Shown here: positions 37,659 to 48,557 of the stretch, in pieces
Layout: every line of letters starts with the position of its first letter
Position numbering within the stretch: position 1 is the stretch's first letter
From: Alcanivorax limicola
GTDB lineage: Bacteria > Pseudomonadota > Gammaproteobacteria > Pseudomonadales > Alcanivoracaceae
Reading direction: 5' to 3'
NCBI RefSeq assembly: GCF_019931215.1
Contig: NZ_JAIOUB010000004.1
Span: 186,001 to 250,000 of the forward strand
DNA length: 64,000 bases
The notes under the pieces: generated by a model
Database searches by the model: none
Told to the model about the DNA's origin: nothing
The model's input: the letters and a program-made list of their open reading frames with translations, nothing else
Made by a program: the position numbers and the translations under genes

Positions 37659-38063
37659 ATGATCGTTCGAACACTGGAAGAAGCCCGCACGACTGATCGC
37701 GCGGTAAAAGCCGAAAACGGCAACTGGGAATCTGTGCGACTGTCACTGAAAGACGACGGCATGGGATTCTCCTTTCACATCACGACTATCTTTGCAGGCA
37801 CCGAAACGCATATCTGGTACCAGAACCATCTGGAAACCGTGTACTGCATTTCCGGCGAAGGTGAAGTGGAAACTCTGGCAGACGGCAAGATCCACCCGAT
37901 CAAGCCCGGCACCGTATATATTCTCGACAAGCACGATGAGCACCTGTTGCGGGCAACCTCTGATATGCAACTGGCCTGTGCTTTCAATCCGCCGCTGCAT
38001 GGCAAGGAAGTGCACGACGAGAATGGTGTTTACGCGCTGGATGCCGAGGCCGTCACGGACTGA
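37659..38063 (+). CDS. ectC: ectoine synthase
   Basis: EctC closes N-gamma-acetyl-diaminobutyrate to ectoine. The 134-residue cupin has the usual [14 protein letters not shown] start, [19 protein letters not shown], and the metal region with [13 protein letters not shown] and [16 protein letters not shown]. Length matches the family. GGGAG precedes the ATG. No ectD hydroxylase follows, so the product should be ectoine rather than hydroxyectoine. Confidence 0.97.
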   Translation: MIVRTLEEARTTDRAVKAENGNWESVRLSLKDDGMGFSFHITTIFAGTETHIWYQNHLETVYCISGEGEVETLADGKIHPIKPGTVYILDKHDEHLLRATSDMQLACAFNPPLHGKEVHDENGVYALDAEAVTD

Positions 38064-38085
38064 TCCGTCTTTCGACACGTCGCAT

Positions 38086-38118
38086 AAAAAAGGGCAGCCC
38101 GAGGGCTGCCCTTTTTTT
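38086..38118. terminator. bidirectional terminator after ectC and the porin gene
   Basis: GGGCAGCCC and GGGCTGCCC form a 9-bp stem, preceded by six As and followed by seven Ts. The symmetric A and T runs let it end both the ect operon on the plus strand and the converging porin gene on the minus strand. Confidence 0.93.
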
Positions 38119-38139
38119 GTATGCAGGATCACTTGCCAA

Positions 38140-39363
38140 TCAGAATGCCAACTTGGCCGACAGTTGCACCCGACCGATTTCGCCGCGCTCACCGTCCTCG
38201 TTTTCCCGCTGCCCCCAGATCACCTCACCACCGAGATCCAGACGCGGCGCCGGCGAGTAGATCAGATTGACATGGCTCGTGCGGTACGCTTTGGGTGTTG
38301 TCGCAGCCACCGTGTCGGGATTGTCCGCGCCCGCGACAGACAAGGCGACACTGGAGCGCCATTGATCACTCCAGAGATGACGGTACGCCACCATCGCACT
38401 CCAGGTGTCGATCAGCTCGACACTGCCGTCAGCCTCGATTTCACCGGCACGGAATGCGTTGAGGCCCATATAGCGCCCAACGCCTTTACCGCCGACCAAC
38501 TGGGCACGAATATCGTTGCCCGTGTCGCCCAGCATCCATTTACTCGCAACGGTCACGCCGTAGCCGTATTCGCTTTCACGACTGGTGCCATCCCGATAGG
38601 CCAGCTCACGCCCCACGGCGGCGACGCTCAGGCTGCCACGCTGCATCGGCACCCGGTACCGCACAACCAGGTCCGGATAACGGTTGTCATCCAGCGTGCC
38701 CGGATTGCCAATCAGGTTATTGGTGTCATATAGCGTGGACGAAGGGTTTTCCAACGAAATGTCCCACTGTCCAGGGCTGTAGCGCACCTGCGCCTGGCGT
38801 ACCAGTGTGGTGCCCACAGGGCCAACGAAGTCGAGCAGATCGGGCAACGCGGCTACATCAAAAAATACAGACCAGGTCTGGCCAAACAGCACGTCGCCGA
38901 ATGTCGCATACGCATGACGGATACGAGGCGCATAGCTGTTGGTGATGCGTTCATCCCCCATGGATTGGGTCAGAAAATCCATCTCGATATAGGCCCCCAG
39001 CACCCCGTAGTCGGTGTCAGTGCTGCTGCGCAGCCAGAAGCGGCTTTCCTTGGCATGAAAGTCGGTCACCACACCGCCGCCATCACCCCCTACCGGAATA
39101 GTGCTGGGCACGAAGAAGTCATCGCCGATCAAGGCAGTAGCCCGGGTACCGTCAGTGTAGCGGCTGACCTGGCCATCCAGCTTGATGTAGCCGCCGAACT
39201 GCACCTGGGTCGTGGCCCCGAGACGTGCCTCAAGCGCCGCCAGGCGCTCTTCCATGGATTGCCCGCTTTGTGGTTGGGATGGTGGCTGAGATGTTTGTGC
39301 TGATGCAGCAGCGCTGAGGGTCATCGCTGCTGCGAGCGCAGCAAAAGGCAGGGTTGTTTTCAT
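38140..39363 (-). CDS. DcaP-like trimeric outer-membrane porin
   Basis: The 407-residue product has a signal peptide ([18 protein letters not shown]), a short periplasmic coiled coil ([14 protein letters not shown]) and a beta-barrel with strands such as [15 protein letters not shown] and [16 protein letters not shown], ending in SAKLAF. This layout matches DcaP porins, which take up small organic acids. GGAGG is well placed before ATG 39363. It is divergent from acs, so a dicarboxylate or acetate-like substrate is plausible but unproven. Confidence 0.85.
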   Translation of the reverse strand: MKTTLPFAALAAAMTLSAAASAQTSQPPSQPQSGQSMEERLAALEARLGATTQVQFGGYIKLDGQVSRYTDGTRATALIGDDFFVPSTIPVGGDGGGVVTDFHAKESRFWLRSSTDTDYGVLGAYIEMDFLTQSMGDERITNSYAPRIRHAYATFGDVLFGQTWSVFFDVAALPDLLDFVGPVGTTLVRQAQVRYSPGQWDISLENPSSTLYDTNNLIGNPGTLDDNRYPDLVVRYRVPMQRGSLSVAAVGRELAYRDGTSRESEYGYGVTVASKWMLGDTGNDIRAQLVGGKGVGRYMGLNAFRAGEIEADGSVELIDTWSAMVAYRHLWSDQWRSSVALSVAGADNPDTVAATTPKAYRTSHVNLIYSPAPRLDLGGEVIWGQRENEDGERGEIGRVQLSAKLAF

Positions 39364-39530
39364 TATCTGGTCCTCCTGAGTTGTCTCCATCCAGACTGAC
39401 CTCCCCCTTCACGCTGCGCATATTGGCAAAAGGTCTAACGCCGGATACTGCTCGTTTTCGCTCGCCCGAAAGCCCAGAGAATCCGGCGAATCTGCGCCTG
39501 CGACAGTCTCTGCCACTGCCACCAAAGTCT

Positions 39531-39540
39531 AATTCTGCCC
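39531..39540 (+). promoter_or_regulatory. ACCAAAGTCT motif upstream of acs
   Basis: The 10-mer ACCAAAGTCT lies 62 bases before the acs ATG. The same 10-mer is found before yjcH-actP. A shared motif at two acetate-switch promoters suggests a CrbR site. Only these two copies were noticed by eye. Confidence 0.5.
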
Positions 39541-39602
39541 ACCCCTGTGCCGGCGCAGACTCGTGCTCATTGATTGATGCCAGCTCACGGAGAAGACGCC
39601 CC

Positions 39603-41627
39603 ATGACCGCTCACAGCACTGCCTCGTTCCCGGATACTGAAGGCCGGGCTATTGAAGAACAGTCGCCCGCGGTCCCGGTCAAGGATCACTTTCTGCGCAA
39701 TGCCTGGATAGGCCAGGAGGAGTACCAGCAACGCTATGCGCGCAGCATCGAAACACCGGATGCCTTCTGGGGTGAGCAGGCCGCTCGCCTGACCTGGGAC
39801 ACGACGCCACAGCAGGTCCGCGACATCTCATGGCAGCGGGATCAGCTCTACAGCCGCTGGTTTGCCGATGGCAGTCTGAACGCCAGTGTGAACTGCATTG
39901 ACCGGCATCTGGCACAACGTGCCGACCAGCCCGCCATTCTGTGGGAGCCGGATACGCCCCATGCCGATCCGGCAAAAGGCCACCGGACAATCAGCTACCG
40001 CATGCTGCATCAGGAAACCTGCCGACTCGCCAACGTGCTGACAAGCCTTGGCGTGCGCCGGGGCGACCGGGTGACGCTGTATTTGCCCATGATCCCGGAA
40101 GCCATCTTTGCCATGCTGGCCTGCGCGCGCATTGGCGCCATTCATTCCGTGGTCTTCGGGGGCTTCTCACCGGAAGCGCTGGCTGGCCGCATAGCAGATT
40201 GCGGCAGCCGGGTCGTAATTACCGCCGACGAGGGCTTACGTGGCGGCCGCAAGATTCCACTCAAGGACAATGTTGACCAGGCCTTGCAACGCAAAGAAGC
40301 CTGCGTGGTGGAAAAGGTGCTGGTGATTCGCCATACCGGCGCCAGCATCAACCGGGTCGCCGGGCGCGATGTCGATTACCGTGACGCCATGGGCGAAGTC
40401 AGCGACACCTGCGCCCCAGTGAGTATGAACGCGGAAGATCCCCTGTTCATTCTCTACACGTCAGGCTCCACCGGAAAACCGAAAGGGGTGCTGCACACCA
40501 CCGGCGGCTATCTCGTCTATGCCTCCCTGACCCACCAGCTGGTCTTCGACTACCATCCCGGCGACATTTACTGGTGCACCGCCGACATCGGCTGGATCAC
40601 CGGCCACACGTATCTGGTCTACGGGCCGCTCGCCAATGGCGCCACCTGCGTCATGAGCGAAGGCTTGCCCAACTACCCGGACGCCGCCCGACTGGGTCAG
40701 ATTATCGACAAGTTCGCAGTTAACACCGTGTACACCGCCCCCACCGCGATCCGCGCACTGATGGCAGACGGCGATGCGCCGCTGGAGAAGAGTTCGCGGC
40801 ACAGCCTCAAGCTGCTCGCCACCGCCGGCGAACCCATCAACCCGTCCGCCTGGCGCTGGTTCCACGATCAGGTCGGGCACGGCCATGCGGCCCTGACCGA
40901 CACCTGGTGGCAAACGGAAACCGGCGGCGTCATGATCGCGCCGCTGCCCGGCGCGGTAGCAACCAAGCCCGGCGCCGCCATGCGCCCCTTCTTCGGCATC
41001 AAGCCCGCGCTGGTGGACAATGAGGGCGTGCTCATCGAAGGGCCCGGCGAAGGCAATCTGGTGATTCTGGACAGCTGGCCGGGGCAAATGCGCACGCTGT
41101 GGGGTGACCATCAGCGCTTTGCCGACACCTACTTCACCACCTTCCCGGGCTGCTACTGCACCGGCGACGGGGCCCGCCGTGATGCGGATGGCGACTACTG
41201 GATTACCGGACGTGTCGACGATGTGCTCAATGTGTCCGGGCATCGCATGGGCACCGCGGAAATCGAGTCCGCGCTGGTCTCGCACCCCCGCGTGGCCGAA
41301 GCGGCGGTGGTGGGCTACCCCCACGACATCAAGGGCCAGGGCATTTACGTTTTTGTGTCACTGACCCATGACAGCGTCGCCAGCGACCCATTGCGAGAAG
41401 AGCTGCGCCAATGGGTGCGTCGAGAGATCGGCCCGATTGCGTCACCGGACCTGATTCAGTGGGCGCCGGGCCTGCCCAAGACCCGCTCCGGCAAGATCAT
41501 GCGCCGCATCCTGCGCAAGATCGCCGCCAACGAGCATGACAGCCTGGGCGATGTCTCCACCCTCGCCGATCCGGCGGTGGTGCCCGAACTGATCGCATCG
41601 CGCATGAACCGACCCACTGCCGACTGA
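39603..41627 (+). CDS. acs: acetyl-CoA synthetase
   Basis: Acs activates acetate to acetyl-CoA through acetyl-AMP. The 674-residue product has the ANL motifs [56 protein letters not shown] and the acetylation-controlled Lys in [14 protein letters not shown] near the C-terminus. ATG 39603 follows GGAG by ten bases; upstream in-frame sequence overlaps the divergent porin start region. It heads the acetate-switch module with crbR, crbS and actP. Confidence 0.96.
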   Translation: MTAHSTASFPDTEGRAIEEQSPAVPVKDHFLRNAWIGQEEYQQRYARSIETPDAFWGEQAARLTWDTTPQQVRDISWQRDQLYSRWFADGSLNASVNCIDRHLAQRADQPAILWEPDTPHADPAKGHRTISYRMLHQETCRLANVLTSLGVRRGDRVTLYLPMIPEAIFAMLACARIGAIHSVVFGGFSPEALAGRIADCGSRVVITADEGLRGGRKIPLKDNVDQALQRKEACVVEKVLVIRHTGASINRVAGRDVDYRDAMGEVSDTCAPVSMNAEDPLFILYTSGSTGKPKGVLHTTGGYLVYASLTHQLVFDYHPGDIYWCTADIGWITGHTYLVYGPLANGATCVMSEGLPNYPDAARLGQIIDKFAVNTVYTAPTAIRALMADGDAPLEKSSRHSLKLLATAGEPINPSAWRWFHDQVGHGHAALTDTWWQTETGGVMIAPLPGAVATKPGAAMRPFFGIKPALVDNEGVLIEGPGEGNLVILDSWPGQMRTLWGDHQRFADTYFTTFPGCYCTGDGARRDADGDYWITGRVDDVLNVSGHRMGTAEIESALVSHPRVAEAAVVGYPHDIKGQGIYVFVSLTHDSVASDPLREELRQWVRREIGPIASPDLIQWAPGLPKTRSGKIMRRILRKIAANEHDSLGDVSTLADPAVVPELIASRMNRPTAD

Positions 41628-41638
41628 GGTCTTTGCAA

Positions 41639-41674
41639 CGCCGGGCAGCACATCACCCGGCGACGTTTTCCTTT
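41639..41674 (+). terminator. terminator after acs
   Basis: CGCCGGG and CCCGGCG form a 7-bp stem with a 10-base loop, followed by ACGTTTTCCTTTTCC. The broken T-run suggests moderate strength. It separates acs from crbR. Confidence 0.65.
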
Positions 41675-41697
41675 TCCCTGTAACGCCGTTTTGTGGC

Positions 41698-42357
41698 ATG
41701 GTCTCAAGCATGGACCCGATACTGATCGCTGATGACCACCCCTTGTTCCGCGCCGCGCTGCGGCAGGCGGTAACGGCAGCGTTTCCTGATACACCCATTG
41801 AAGAAGCCGACTCTCTGGCGGCGCTGCAAGCGCTGGTCGAACAGCAGCGTGCTTTCAGTCTGCTGCTGCTTGATCTGCACATGCCGGGGACGCACGGCTT
41901 TTCCGCTGTTATCTATCTGCGCGAGCAGTATCAGAACACGCCGCTGGTGGTCATTTCTGCCAGTGATGAAGCCGACGTCATGCAGCGCGCCATCGGTTTC
42001 GGCGCCAACGGCTTCATCCCCAAATCCAGCAATCTGGACACCATGACAGATGCCATGAAACAGGTGCTCGGCGGCGACACCTGGCTGCCCCCTGTGGCAC
42101 GCCACAGCACCGCCGTGGCGGCCTCCGCGAGTCAGCAGGAACTGGTCAAGCGTATCCGCAGCCTGACACCACAGCAGTTCCGAGTATTGGGTATGTTGCT
42201 GGAAGGCATGGCCAATAAAGTCATCGCCATCGAGCTGGAGGTATCGGAAGCCACCGTCAAAGCGCACATGACAGCCATCCTGCGCAAACTCGGGGTGCGC
42301 AATCGCACCCAGGCGGTGCTGCTGCTGCGTGATATCGCCATCGAAACCCCGACCTGA
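41698..42357 (+). CDS. crbR: CrbR/ErdR-like LuxR-type response regulator
   Basis: The 219-residue regulator has a receiver (Asp12-Asp13, phospho-acceptor Asp59 in LLLLDLHMPG, Lys in IPKSS) and a C-terminal LuxR helix-turn-helix (LTPQQFRVLGMLLEGMANKVIAIELEVSEATVKAHM in the 155-195 region). It converges on the crbS kinase gene with a three-base gap. In Vibrio and Pseudomonas this pair turns on acs when acetate must be scavenged. ATG 41710 is an alternative start. Confidence 0.9.
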   Translation: MVSSMDPILIADDHPLFRAALRQAVTAAFPDTPIEEADSLAALQALVEQQRAFSLLLLDLHMPGTHGFSAVIYLREQYQNTPLVVISASDEADVMQRAIGFGANGFIPKSSNLDTMTDAMKQVLGGDTWLPPVARHSTAVAASASQQELVKRIRSLTPQQFRVLGMLLEGMANKVIAIELEVSEATVKAHMTAILRKLGVRNRTQAVLLLRDIAIETPT

Positions 42358-42360
42358 CGG

Positions 42361-45300
42361 CTATAGCGACGTCAGCGTCTGATAGAGCGTCTCCGCATCC
42401 ACCGGCTTTTGCAGAAACACCAGCCCCTGATCCAGCGCACGCTGCCTGACAGCCGGATCATGATTGGCCGTCATCAGGACCGCAGGCACCGCATCATCCC
42501 AACGCTGGTCCAGCGACCTGATGACATCAAACCCGTTCTCGTCATTGTCCAGTTGATAGTCCACCAGCAACATGTCCGGCACCCGGTCTGGCGTCAGCAG
42601 CGCATGGGCTTCCGCCTCGGAGCGCGCGCACAGCACATGGCAATCCCAATCCTCAAGCAGCGCCTGCAACCCGGCCAGAATCGTCGCGTCGTTATCCACG
42701 CACAATACCGTCATGCCATCCAGCCGCCGGGGCACAAAGGAGACGGCAGGCGCCGCTGCCGGGCGGCTGGCGTCATCAGCCAGCGGGATGGTCACAGAGA
42801 ATACCGTCCCGCGGCCCGGCCATGAACGCACGGCAATCTTGTGCCCGAGCAGCTTGCAGATACGCTCAGCAATCGCCAGCCCCAACCCCAGTCCCTTGCC
42901 ATGCTGCTCACTACTGGGCAGCCGTTTGAACTCACGGAATATTTCCTGCTGTTCTTCCAGCGTAATACCCGGGCCCGTATCCCAGACCTCGATGCGCACG
43001 GCGTCAGGCAATCTGCGACAACCCAGCAGTATTTTCCCGGTCGCCGTGTAGCGCACCGCATTGCCGAGCAGGTTCTGCAACACACGGCGCAGCAATTTCT
43101 CATCCGTGTGGACCATGACATCGGCAATGCGCCAACGCAGCGTCAGGTTGCGTGCCTCGGCCATCGCATGAAACTCGGTGGCCAGATTATGCAACACGCG
43201 GTCCAGCGATACGGGGCGCCGGTCTACGGGCATGGCGCCAGTGTCCAGCCGGCTGATATCCAGCAGATCACTGATCAGACTCTCGGCGGCTTCCAGTGCC
43301 CCGCTGATATTGCCGAGCATTTCCTGCGCACGCCCGACGTCATCCATCGGCCCGGCCTGCAATTTTTGCTGCAACGAAGAGCAGAACAGATGGGCGGCGT
43401 TCAATGGCTGCATCAGGTCATGACCCGCCGCCGCAAGGAACAGGGTCTTGCCCTGATTGGCGCGTTGCGCTTCAGCAATCGCCGATTGCAGCCGCTCGTT
43501 CACTTCCGATAGCCGTCGTGTACGGTCCGCGACAATCTGCTCCAGATTCTCGTTGATTTCCCGCAACGTCCATTCATCGCGCTTGCGCGCCGTGATATCC
43601 AGAAACGTGCTGACAAAACCGCCACCGGGCATCGGCATACCCGACACTTCGATCACCGTACCGCTGGGCAGTACCCGCTCGAAGTTATGCGCAGACCCCT
43701 CTCGCAACAGATTGACCCTGCGACGCACCTGATCGTGGATATCACCGTTGCCGTAATAGCCGCGCCGGGCGTTATAGCGGTACACGTCGGCGATAGCGCG
43801 ACCGAGCCGGATCAAGCCATCCGGGTAACCAAACAAGCGTTCATAGGCCCGGTTCCAGGCAACAATATTCAGCTCGCGGTCGACCACGCAAATGCCCTGG
43901 TTGATGGTTTCGATGGTGGTCCGCAACAGCTGGTGATTGAACTGAATCAGCTGTGACGCTTCATCCATGATGCGCGCTACTTCGTGGCGATCTGCTTCCT
44001 GTTTGGTCAGCAGCGTACCCAGCAGAATGCGAGCGGAACTGGCGCCCATGGCGCCCGCCAGAAGGCGCTCGGTGAGGCGCACCAGATGCAGCGGCGCCGG
44101 TAATTCCGGCTGCCACAGAAACTGCTGTTTCTCAGCGTGTTCGCGGAACAGGGTTTCCGCCCGTCCCATCCCCAGACAACGCCCGGCCAGGTCCATCAGT
44201 TCGCCCTGGGTCACCAGGCCCGAGGTATCGGCATCACGCCACCAGTCCAGCGGCATATCCACAAACAGGGTCGCTTGAGAGCGATCCAGCGAGGAGGCAC
44301 GGGCACGCCGGGAGAACCAGACATAGGCCGCCGTATTCAGCCCCAGGCTCCAGAGCACCCCGTGGGCCAGCGGCGACAACCCTTCCAGCCCGAACAACAT
44401 CTGTGGCCGCAGTATGCCCAGCCCCAGCACGCCCTCGGCATTGGCATGCGCCAGCCACTCCGCCGAACCCAGACCAGGCAACAACAGACAGAACGCCCAG
44501 ACCACAAACCCCACCATCAACCCGATAGCCGCACCGCGCGCATGCCCGCCACGCCAGTAAAGGCCGCCGAACAAGGCCGGCGCAAACTGGGCGACGGCAG
44601 CAAAAGACAGCAAACCGATACTGGTCAGGCGGGTAAAATCCAGCATCATCTGATGGAACATGAAGGCCAGCAGCAGCACCACGACAATGGCAATACGGCG
44701 CAAGCTGCGCACATTGGCGCCCAGCTCCTCCAGATCGTTGTGCAGGTTGACCCGCCGTCGCAGCCACAACGGCAACAACACTTCATTGGTCAGCATGATG
44801 GCCACAGCGATAGTGGACACAATCACCATCCCGGTCGCCGCAGCAATGCCTCCCAGGAACACCAGCAAGGTAAGCCAGGCTGGGCCTTCCAGCATCGGCA
44901 GCGTCAATACATAGAGGTCCGCCTGCGCAGCAAACTGGGGCTGTTGCACCAGGCCGGCCAGCGCAATGGGCAATACCAGGACAGCAAAAATACCGAGATA
45001 GACCGGCAAGACCCAGCGCGCAGTCCGTAGATGACGGAGATCATTATTCTCGACAACGGCGGCATGAAACTGCCGTGGCAAACAGATGATGGCCGCCATG
45101 GCCAGCAGAAACTGGGCAATGAAATCCTGCTCCAGCCAGCCAGAGGAAAACTGTTCGCTGGCGATACGCCGGATCTCCTCATTACTGAAAAAACCACCGG
45201 CGCCATCGAAAACGTAGAACAGGCAGAACAGCCCCACCGCAATAAACGCCACCAGCTTGACGAAGGATTCAAAGGCCACCGCCAGCATAAGACCGGACTG

Positions 45301-45852
45301 GTGCTCGGTTGCGTCCAGGTGGCGGGTGCCGAACAGCAGGGTAAACGCGGCCATCAGCAAGGCGACTATCAGGGCGCTGTCCATGTTGCTGGCCATATGC
45401 CCTTCGCCCGGCGTGAGCACATCAAAAGCGAGCGTCACCGCCTTGAGCTGCAGCGCGATATAGGGCAACACGCCGACCAGAGCAATCATCGTCACCAGCA
45501 TCGCCAGGCGTTGATTCTTGCCGTACCGGGCCGCAATAAAATCGGCGATGGAGGTGATGCGCTGCTGTTTACCGAGGGTGACGATCTTCAGGATCACGGC
45601 GCCGCCCAGCACCACCAGCACGATGGGCCCCAGATAGATGGGCAGGTAGCTCCAGCCATGATTGGCGGCTTCGCCCACGGCGCCGAAGAAGGTCCAGGAG
45701 GTGCAGTAGACACCGAGGGCGAGGCTGTAAGTCCAGGGGTTGTTGACGAGCCTCGAGCGACGGCGCGCCGCACGATCCCCCCACCAGGCAATCGCGAACA
45801 GGATCAGCACATACAGCAGTGACAAACTGCCGAGTTGCCAGAGTGTAAACAT
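42361..45852 (-). CDS. crbS: CrbS-like transporter-linked sensor hybrid histidine kinase
   Basis: The 1163-residue product joins an N-terminal sodium/solute-symporter-like domain of 12-13 spans (1-490), a PAS domain (about 630-740), a coiled linker, HisKA with His near 811 (AAGHDLMQPLN), an ATPase domain with DTGPG and GKGLGLGL, and a C-terminal receiver with Asp near 1098 (LLVDYQLDNDENG). CrbS senses acetate-related flux or transport and phosphorylates CrbR. The ATG is used; a TTG just before it is in frame. GGGAG is five bases upstream. Confidence 0.93.
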   Translation of the reverse strand: MFTLWQLGSLSLLYVLILFAIAWWGDRAARRRSRLVNNPWTYSLALGVYCTSWTFFGAVGEAANHGWSYLPIYLGPIVLVVLGGAVILKIVTLGKQQRITSIADFIAARYGKNQRLAMLVTMIALVGVLPYIALQLKAVTLAFDVLTPGEGHMASNMDSALIVALLMAAFTLLFGTRHLDATEHQSGLMLAVAFESFVKLVAFIAVGLFCLFYVFDGAGGFFSNEEIRRIASEQFSSGWLEQDFIAQFLLAMAAIICLPRQFHAAVVENNDLRHLRTARWVLPVYLGIFAVLVLPIALAGLVQQPQFAAQADLYVLTLPMLEGPAWLTLLVFLGGIAAATGMVIVSTIAVAIMLTNEVLLPLWLRRRVNLHNDLEELGANVRSLRRIAIVVVLLLAFMFHQMMLDFTRLTSIGLLSFAAVAQFAPALFGGLYWRGGHARGAAIGLMVGFVVWAFCLLLPGLGSAEWLAHANAEGVLGLGILRPQMLFGLEGLSPLAHGVLWSLGLNTAAYVWFSRRARASSLDRSQATLFVDMPLDWWRDADTSGLVTQGELMDLAGRCLGMGRAETLFREHAEKQQFLWQPELPAPLHLVRLTERLLAGAMGASSARILLGTLLTKQEADRHEVARIMDEASQLIQFNHQLLRTTIETINQGICVVDRELNIVAWNRAYERLFGYPDGLIRLGRAIADVYRYNARRGYYGNGDIHDQVRRRVNLLREGSAHNFERVLPSGTVIEVSGMPMPGGGFVSTFLDITARKRDEWTLREINENLEQIVADRTRRLSEVNERLQSAIAEAQRANQGKTLFLAAAGHDLMQPLNAAHLFCSSLQQKLQAGPMDDVGRAQEMLGNISGALEAAESLISDLLDISRLDTGAMPVDRRPVSLDRVLHNLATEFHAMAEARNLTLRWRIADVMVHTDEKLLRRVLQNLLGNAVRYTATGKILLGCRRLPDAVRIEVWDTGPGITLEEQQEIFREFKRLPSSEQHGKGLGLGLAIAERICKLLGHKIAVRSWPGRGTVFSVTIPLADDASRPAAAPAVSFVPRRLDGMTVLCVDNDATILAGLQALLEDWDCHVLCARSEAEAHALLTPDRVPDMLLVDYQLDNDENGFDVIRSLDQRWDDAVPAVLMTANHDPAVRQRALDQGLVFLQKPVDAETLYQTLTSL

Positions 45853-45935
45853 CAAAGCTCCCTGTGCTGGCTCTTTTCACCCCGAGCCACCCCGACGCCT
45901 CACCCCGAGCCCCCGCACCAACCGGAGCCGGGGCC

Positions 45936-46550
45936 TCAGGCCGCCGCTGACCCTGCTTGCATACGAAGATACATCAATGCTGCCGTCGTGGCGTCCCCCA
46001 GTGCCGTATGCCGCCCCATCACCGGCACACCCAGCGCCTCCGCCATGGCCTCGAAGCCCACATGGGGCGACACATCGGGGTGGCTGCGGCGCAGGCGTCG
46101 CTTGTACTGCTGAATCAGCTCAATGCTGCGATTGGGGAGCTCAAAGCCGGTGCGTGGACGCAGGTGGCGATTGATAACGGCGACATCGAAATCGATACAC
46201 CAGCCCACCAATGGACGATTACCCACAAAGTCGAGTAAATGCTCGAGCGCCTCGTCCACGCTGTGGCCCTCTGCCAGATCATCCGGACGCAGCCGATGGA
46301 TACGGATGGAATCACGCTGCAGCCCGTGCGGGCGGCGCAGATGCAGGTGCAACGCCTGGCTGGTTTCCACGCGCCCGTTGCGTACCGGTACGGCAGCGAT
46401 GGAGACCAGCTCCGCCAGGCGCGCATCAGGGCTGGTGGTTTCACAATCCAGCGCGATGACATCGCTGCCGTCGTGGGGCATGAACAGGTGCGCATAATCG
46501 CCCCCTGCGTGGCGGCGGCGGTCGGTGGCGCGGCGCAATGTGCGAAGCAT
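45936..46550 (-). CDS. DnaQ-fold 3'-5' exonuclease
   Basis: The 204-residue product has the DEDDh exonuclease motifs ALDCETTSPD (Exo I), VGWCIDFDVAVINRHL (Exo II) and HTALGDATTAA (Exo III). It resembles the PolC/epsilon-like exonucleases found beside the CBS/nucleotidyltransferase protein in acetate-switch loci of gammaproteobacteria. GGAGG is well placed before the ATG. Its job in acetate metabolism, if any, is unknown. Confidence 0.87.
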   Translation of the reverse strand: MLRTLRRATDRRRHAGGDYAHLFMPHDGSDVIALDCETTSPDARLAELVSIAAVPVRNGRVETSQALHLHLRRPHGLQRDSIRIHRLRPDDLAEGHSVDEALEHLLDFVGNRPLVGWCIDFDVAVINRHLRPRTGFELPNRSIELIQQYKRRLRRSHPDVSPHVGFEAMAEALGVPVMGRHTALGDATTAALMYLRMQAGSAAA

Positions 46551-46576
46551 GATGACCTCCTTTCTCCGGTGAGATA

Positions 46577-48391
46577 TCAGTATTCCAGATGGAAGCGCCG
46601 GGACAGGCGCTGCTTGAATTCATTCACCACATGCAACGCATCGCGCAGCATGTCGCGCTCCAGTGAGCTCAACTCCTGAACAACAATATGGTTACCGTCG
46701 GGGTAGGTATCGCCGGCATCCAGGGCGGCAAGCTGGCGCTTCAGGCGCAGCTCGGAGAAGAGTGACAATGCTTCCCCCAGATCCTCAGCAAAGTGACGAT
46801 CAGTGATGCCGCGCCCTGAAAGTTGCTCAAGGCGATCAAACGTCGAGGTTTCACGAATAGACTGAGACATGGCCAGCGCACGCACACCATGCACGATGGG
46901 GAAGATGCCGCCCTTCTTGATATCGATGCCATGCTCGGGTTTCTTCAGGGTGCCGAACAGGGTCAGCGGCGTCGAGAAACGCAGGACACCGCGGGCGAAA
47001 TGCGACATCAGCACCTGATCGGTACTGCAGCGATCCAGCAAGGTGTCGCGCATGTTATCCAGCAACCCGGCATTGCCGACGATGGGGTGGGCATCCGCCA
47101 TGATGGACAGGTTGAGTAGCGTGTCGCCCCCGCTGTCGGCAGCCCAACGCTGGATGCGCGCATGCCAGCGCGTCTGGCTGCCGGTCCAGTCCGGATTCGA
47201 GACCATCACATTGCCCGGACACGGCGGATAGCCGAGACGCAACAGTGTGTCAGTAAAACGGTTCATGGTGCCGGCCTGATCCGGCCAGATGGCACCGTCA
47301 TCCAGAATCAGGCCGTTATCCTGATCGGTTTTCAGTATCTGCTCACCGCGCCCTTCACTGCCCATGACAATCAGGCAACCGGTTTGCCGATGCGGCTCAG
47401 GCACCGTGAAATGCCAGGCCTTGCTGATGATGCGGCCATTGAGCGCCGCCAGAAGGTCCATGGCAAAACGCAACTTCACGCCTTGCGCCATAAGCGCGCG
47501 AACAAGCTCCGGCAGCCGCGCACTGGCCAGGGCCAGCGTATCGAGATCGTCTGCTTTTTCAATTTCCAGACCCACCACGTAAGAACGGCTGGAAAAATAG
47601 CTGAGCACATCGGTCAGCTCGACCACGCCGGCAGGCCGCCCGCGATCCATGACGACAACCCGGGCTACTTCGTGGCGGGTCATGCTGACCAATGCAGAAA
47701 ACAGGAACTCATCCGAGCGGGCGGTAACCAGATCGTAATGCGCAATGACCCGTGCCGGGTCCGCGTTGCAATGGCCGCCCAGCACCAGCGCATTGAGCAG
47801 ATCTGTCTTGGTGACCACGCCGAATTCATTACCGCGACGAATCAGCAGGCTGTCCGCACGATGGGTTTTCAGCGCGCTGACCGCATCATGAATGCTGATA
47901 TCGGCATCCATGATCAACGGCGGGCGCATGCAGTCTCTGATGCGGGCCAGCATGAAACCGGCGAGAGTCACGCCCCCTTCGCGCTGCTCCACCAGCAGCT
48001 GGCTCTTTTCTGTCAGACGCTGGCGAAAATAATCGGCAAAGGCATTATTGTGGTTGCACAGTCGCTGGAAAAGCTCACCCGGCACCAGGTAGCACAGGGT
48101 CTGCTGGTCTGCGACGAAGCGATAACGGCTCTTGCCATTGAGGACGCTGATAGCGCCAAACAGATCGCCCGCCGTATAGAGACCGATACGGGAACGCGCG
48201 CTCGGTGCGAGCACGTCCAGCTCCGTCACGGCCCCCTTGTGAATCAGATAAACCCAGTTGCCCGCCTGGCCGGCATCGAGAATCACTTCGCCCTTTTCGA
48301 AGTAGCTCAGATCCGCAGCACCACGCAACTGCTCCAGGGACACGGCGTCCAGCAGTGCGAAGGGCAGTTGTGTCAGATCCAGGTCTACCAT
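46577..48391 (-). CDS. cyclic-nucleotide-binding/CBS/nucleotidyltransferase-like protein (DUF294)
   Basis: The 604-residue product has a cyclic-nucleotide-binding-like domain (residues 15-135), two CBS domains (150-270) and a DUF294 putative nucleotidyltransferase (MGSEGRGEQILKTDQDNGLI, about 340-360) with its C-terminal DUF294 partner. This architecture is like GlnD-type uridylyltransferase sensors and is often next to actP or acs. It ends 26 bases before the exonuclease gene and likely shares its transcript. Ligand and target are unknown. Confidence 0.88.
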   Translation of the reverse strand: MVDLDLTQLPFALLDAVSLEQLRGAADLSYFEKGEVILDAGQAGNWVYLIHKGAVTELDVLAPSARSRIGLYTAGDLFGAISVLNGKSRYRFVADQQTLCYLVPGELFQRLCNHNNAFADYFRQRLTEKSQLLVEQREGGVTLAGFMLARIRDCMRPPLIMDADISIHDAVSALKTHRADSLLIRRGNEFGVVTKTDLLNALVLGGHCNADPARVIAHYDLVTARSDEFLFSALVSMTRHEVARVVVMDRGRPAGVVELTDVLSYFSSRSYVVGLEIEKADDLDTLALASARLPELVRALMAQGVKLRFAMDLLAALNGRIISKAWHFTVPEPHRQTGCLIVMGSEGRGEQILKTDQDNGLILDDGAIWPDQAGTMNRFTDTLLRLGYPPCPGNVMVSNPDWTGSQTRWHARIQRWAADSGGDTLLNLSIMADAHPIVGNAGLLDNMRDTLLDRCSTDQVLMSHFARGVLRFSTPLTLFGTLKKPEHGIDIKKGGIFPIVHGVRALAMSQSIRETSTFDRLEQLSGRGITDRHFAEDLGEALSLFSELRLKRQLAALDAGDTYPDGNHIVVQELSSLERDMLRDALHVVNEFKQRLSRRFHLEY

Positions 48392-48557
48392 GGGTGCGAT
48401 GCTCTATCCATTGCAGTGTCCGTCAGCAAACCACGATCTCAATAAAAGCCCAAGGGGCTGCGCACTATACTTTCGTCCAACGCGCGCAAAACCCTTCCGC
48501 AACTCATTGATAGAAATGAAAAATTCATTTTGACAGGCATCATCCCTGTCCCATCAG

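Noticed and set aside
47162-48445. 427-codon open frame antisense to the CNMP/CBS gene
   Set aside because: Shadow of a well-supported gene; the protein sequence is low-complexity His/Gln/Arg-rich.
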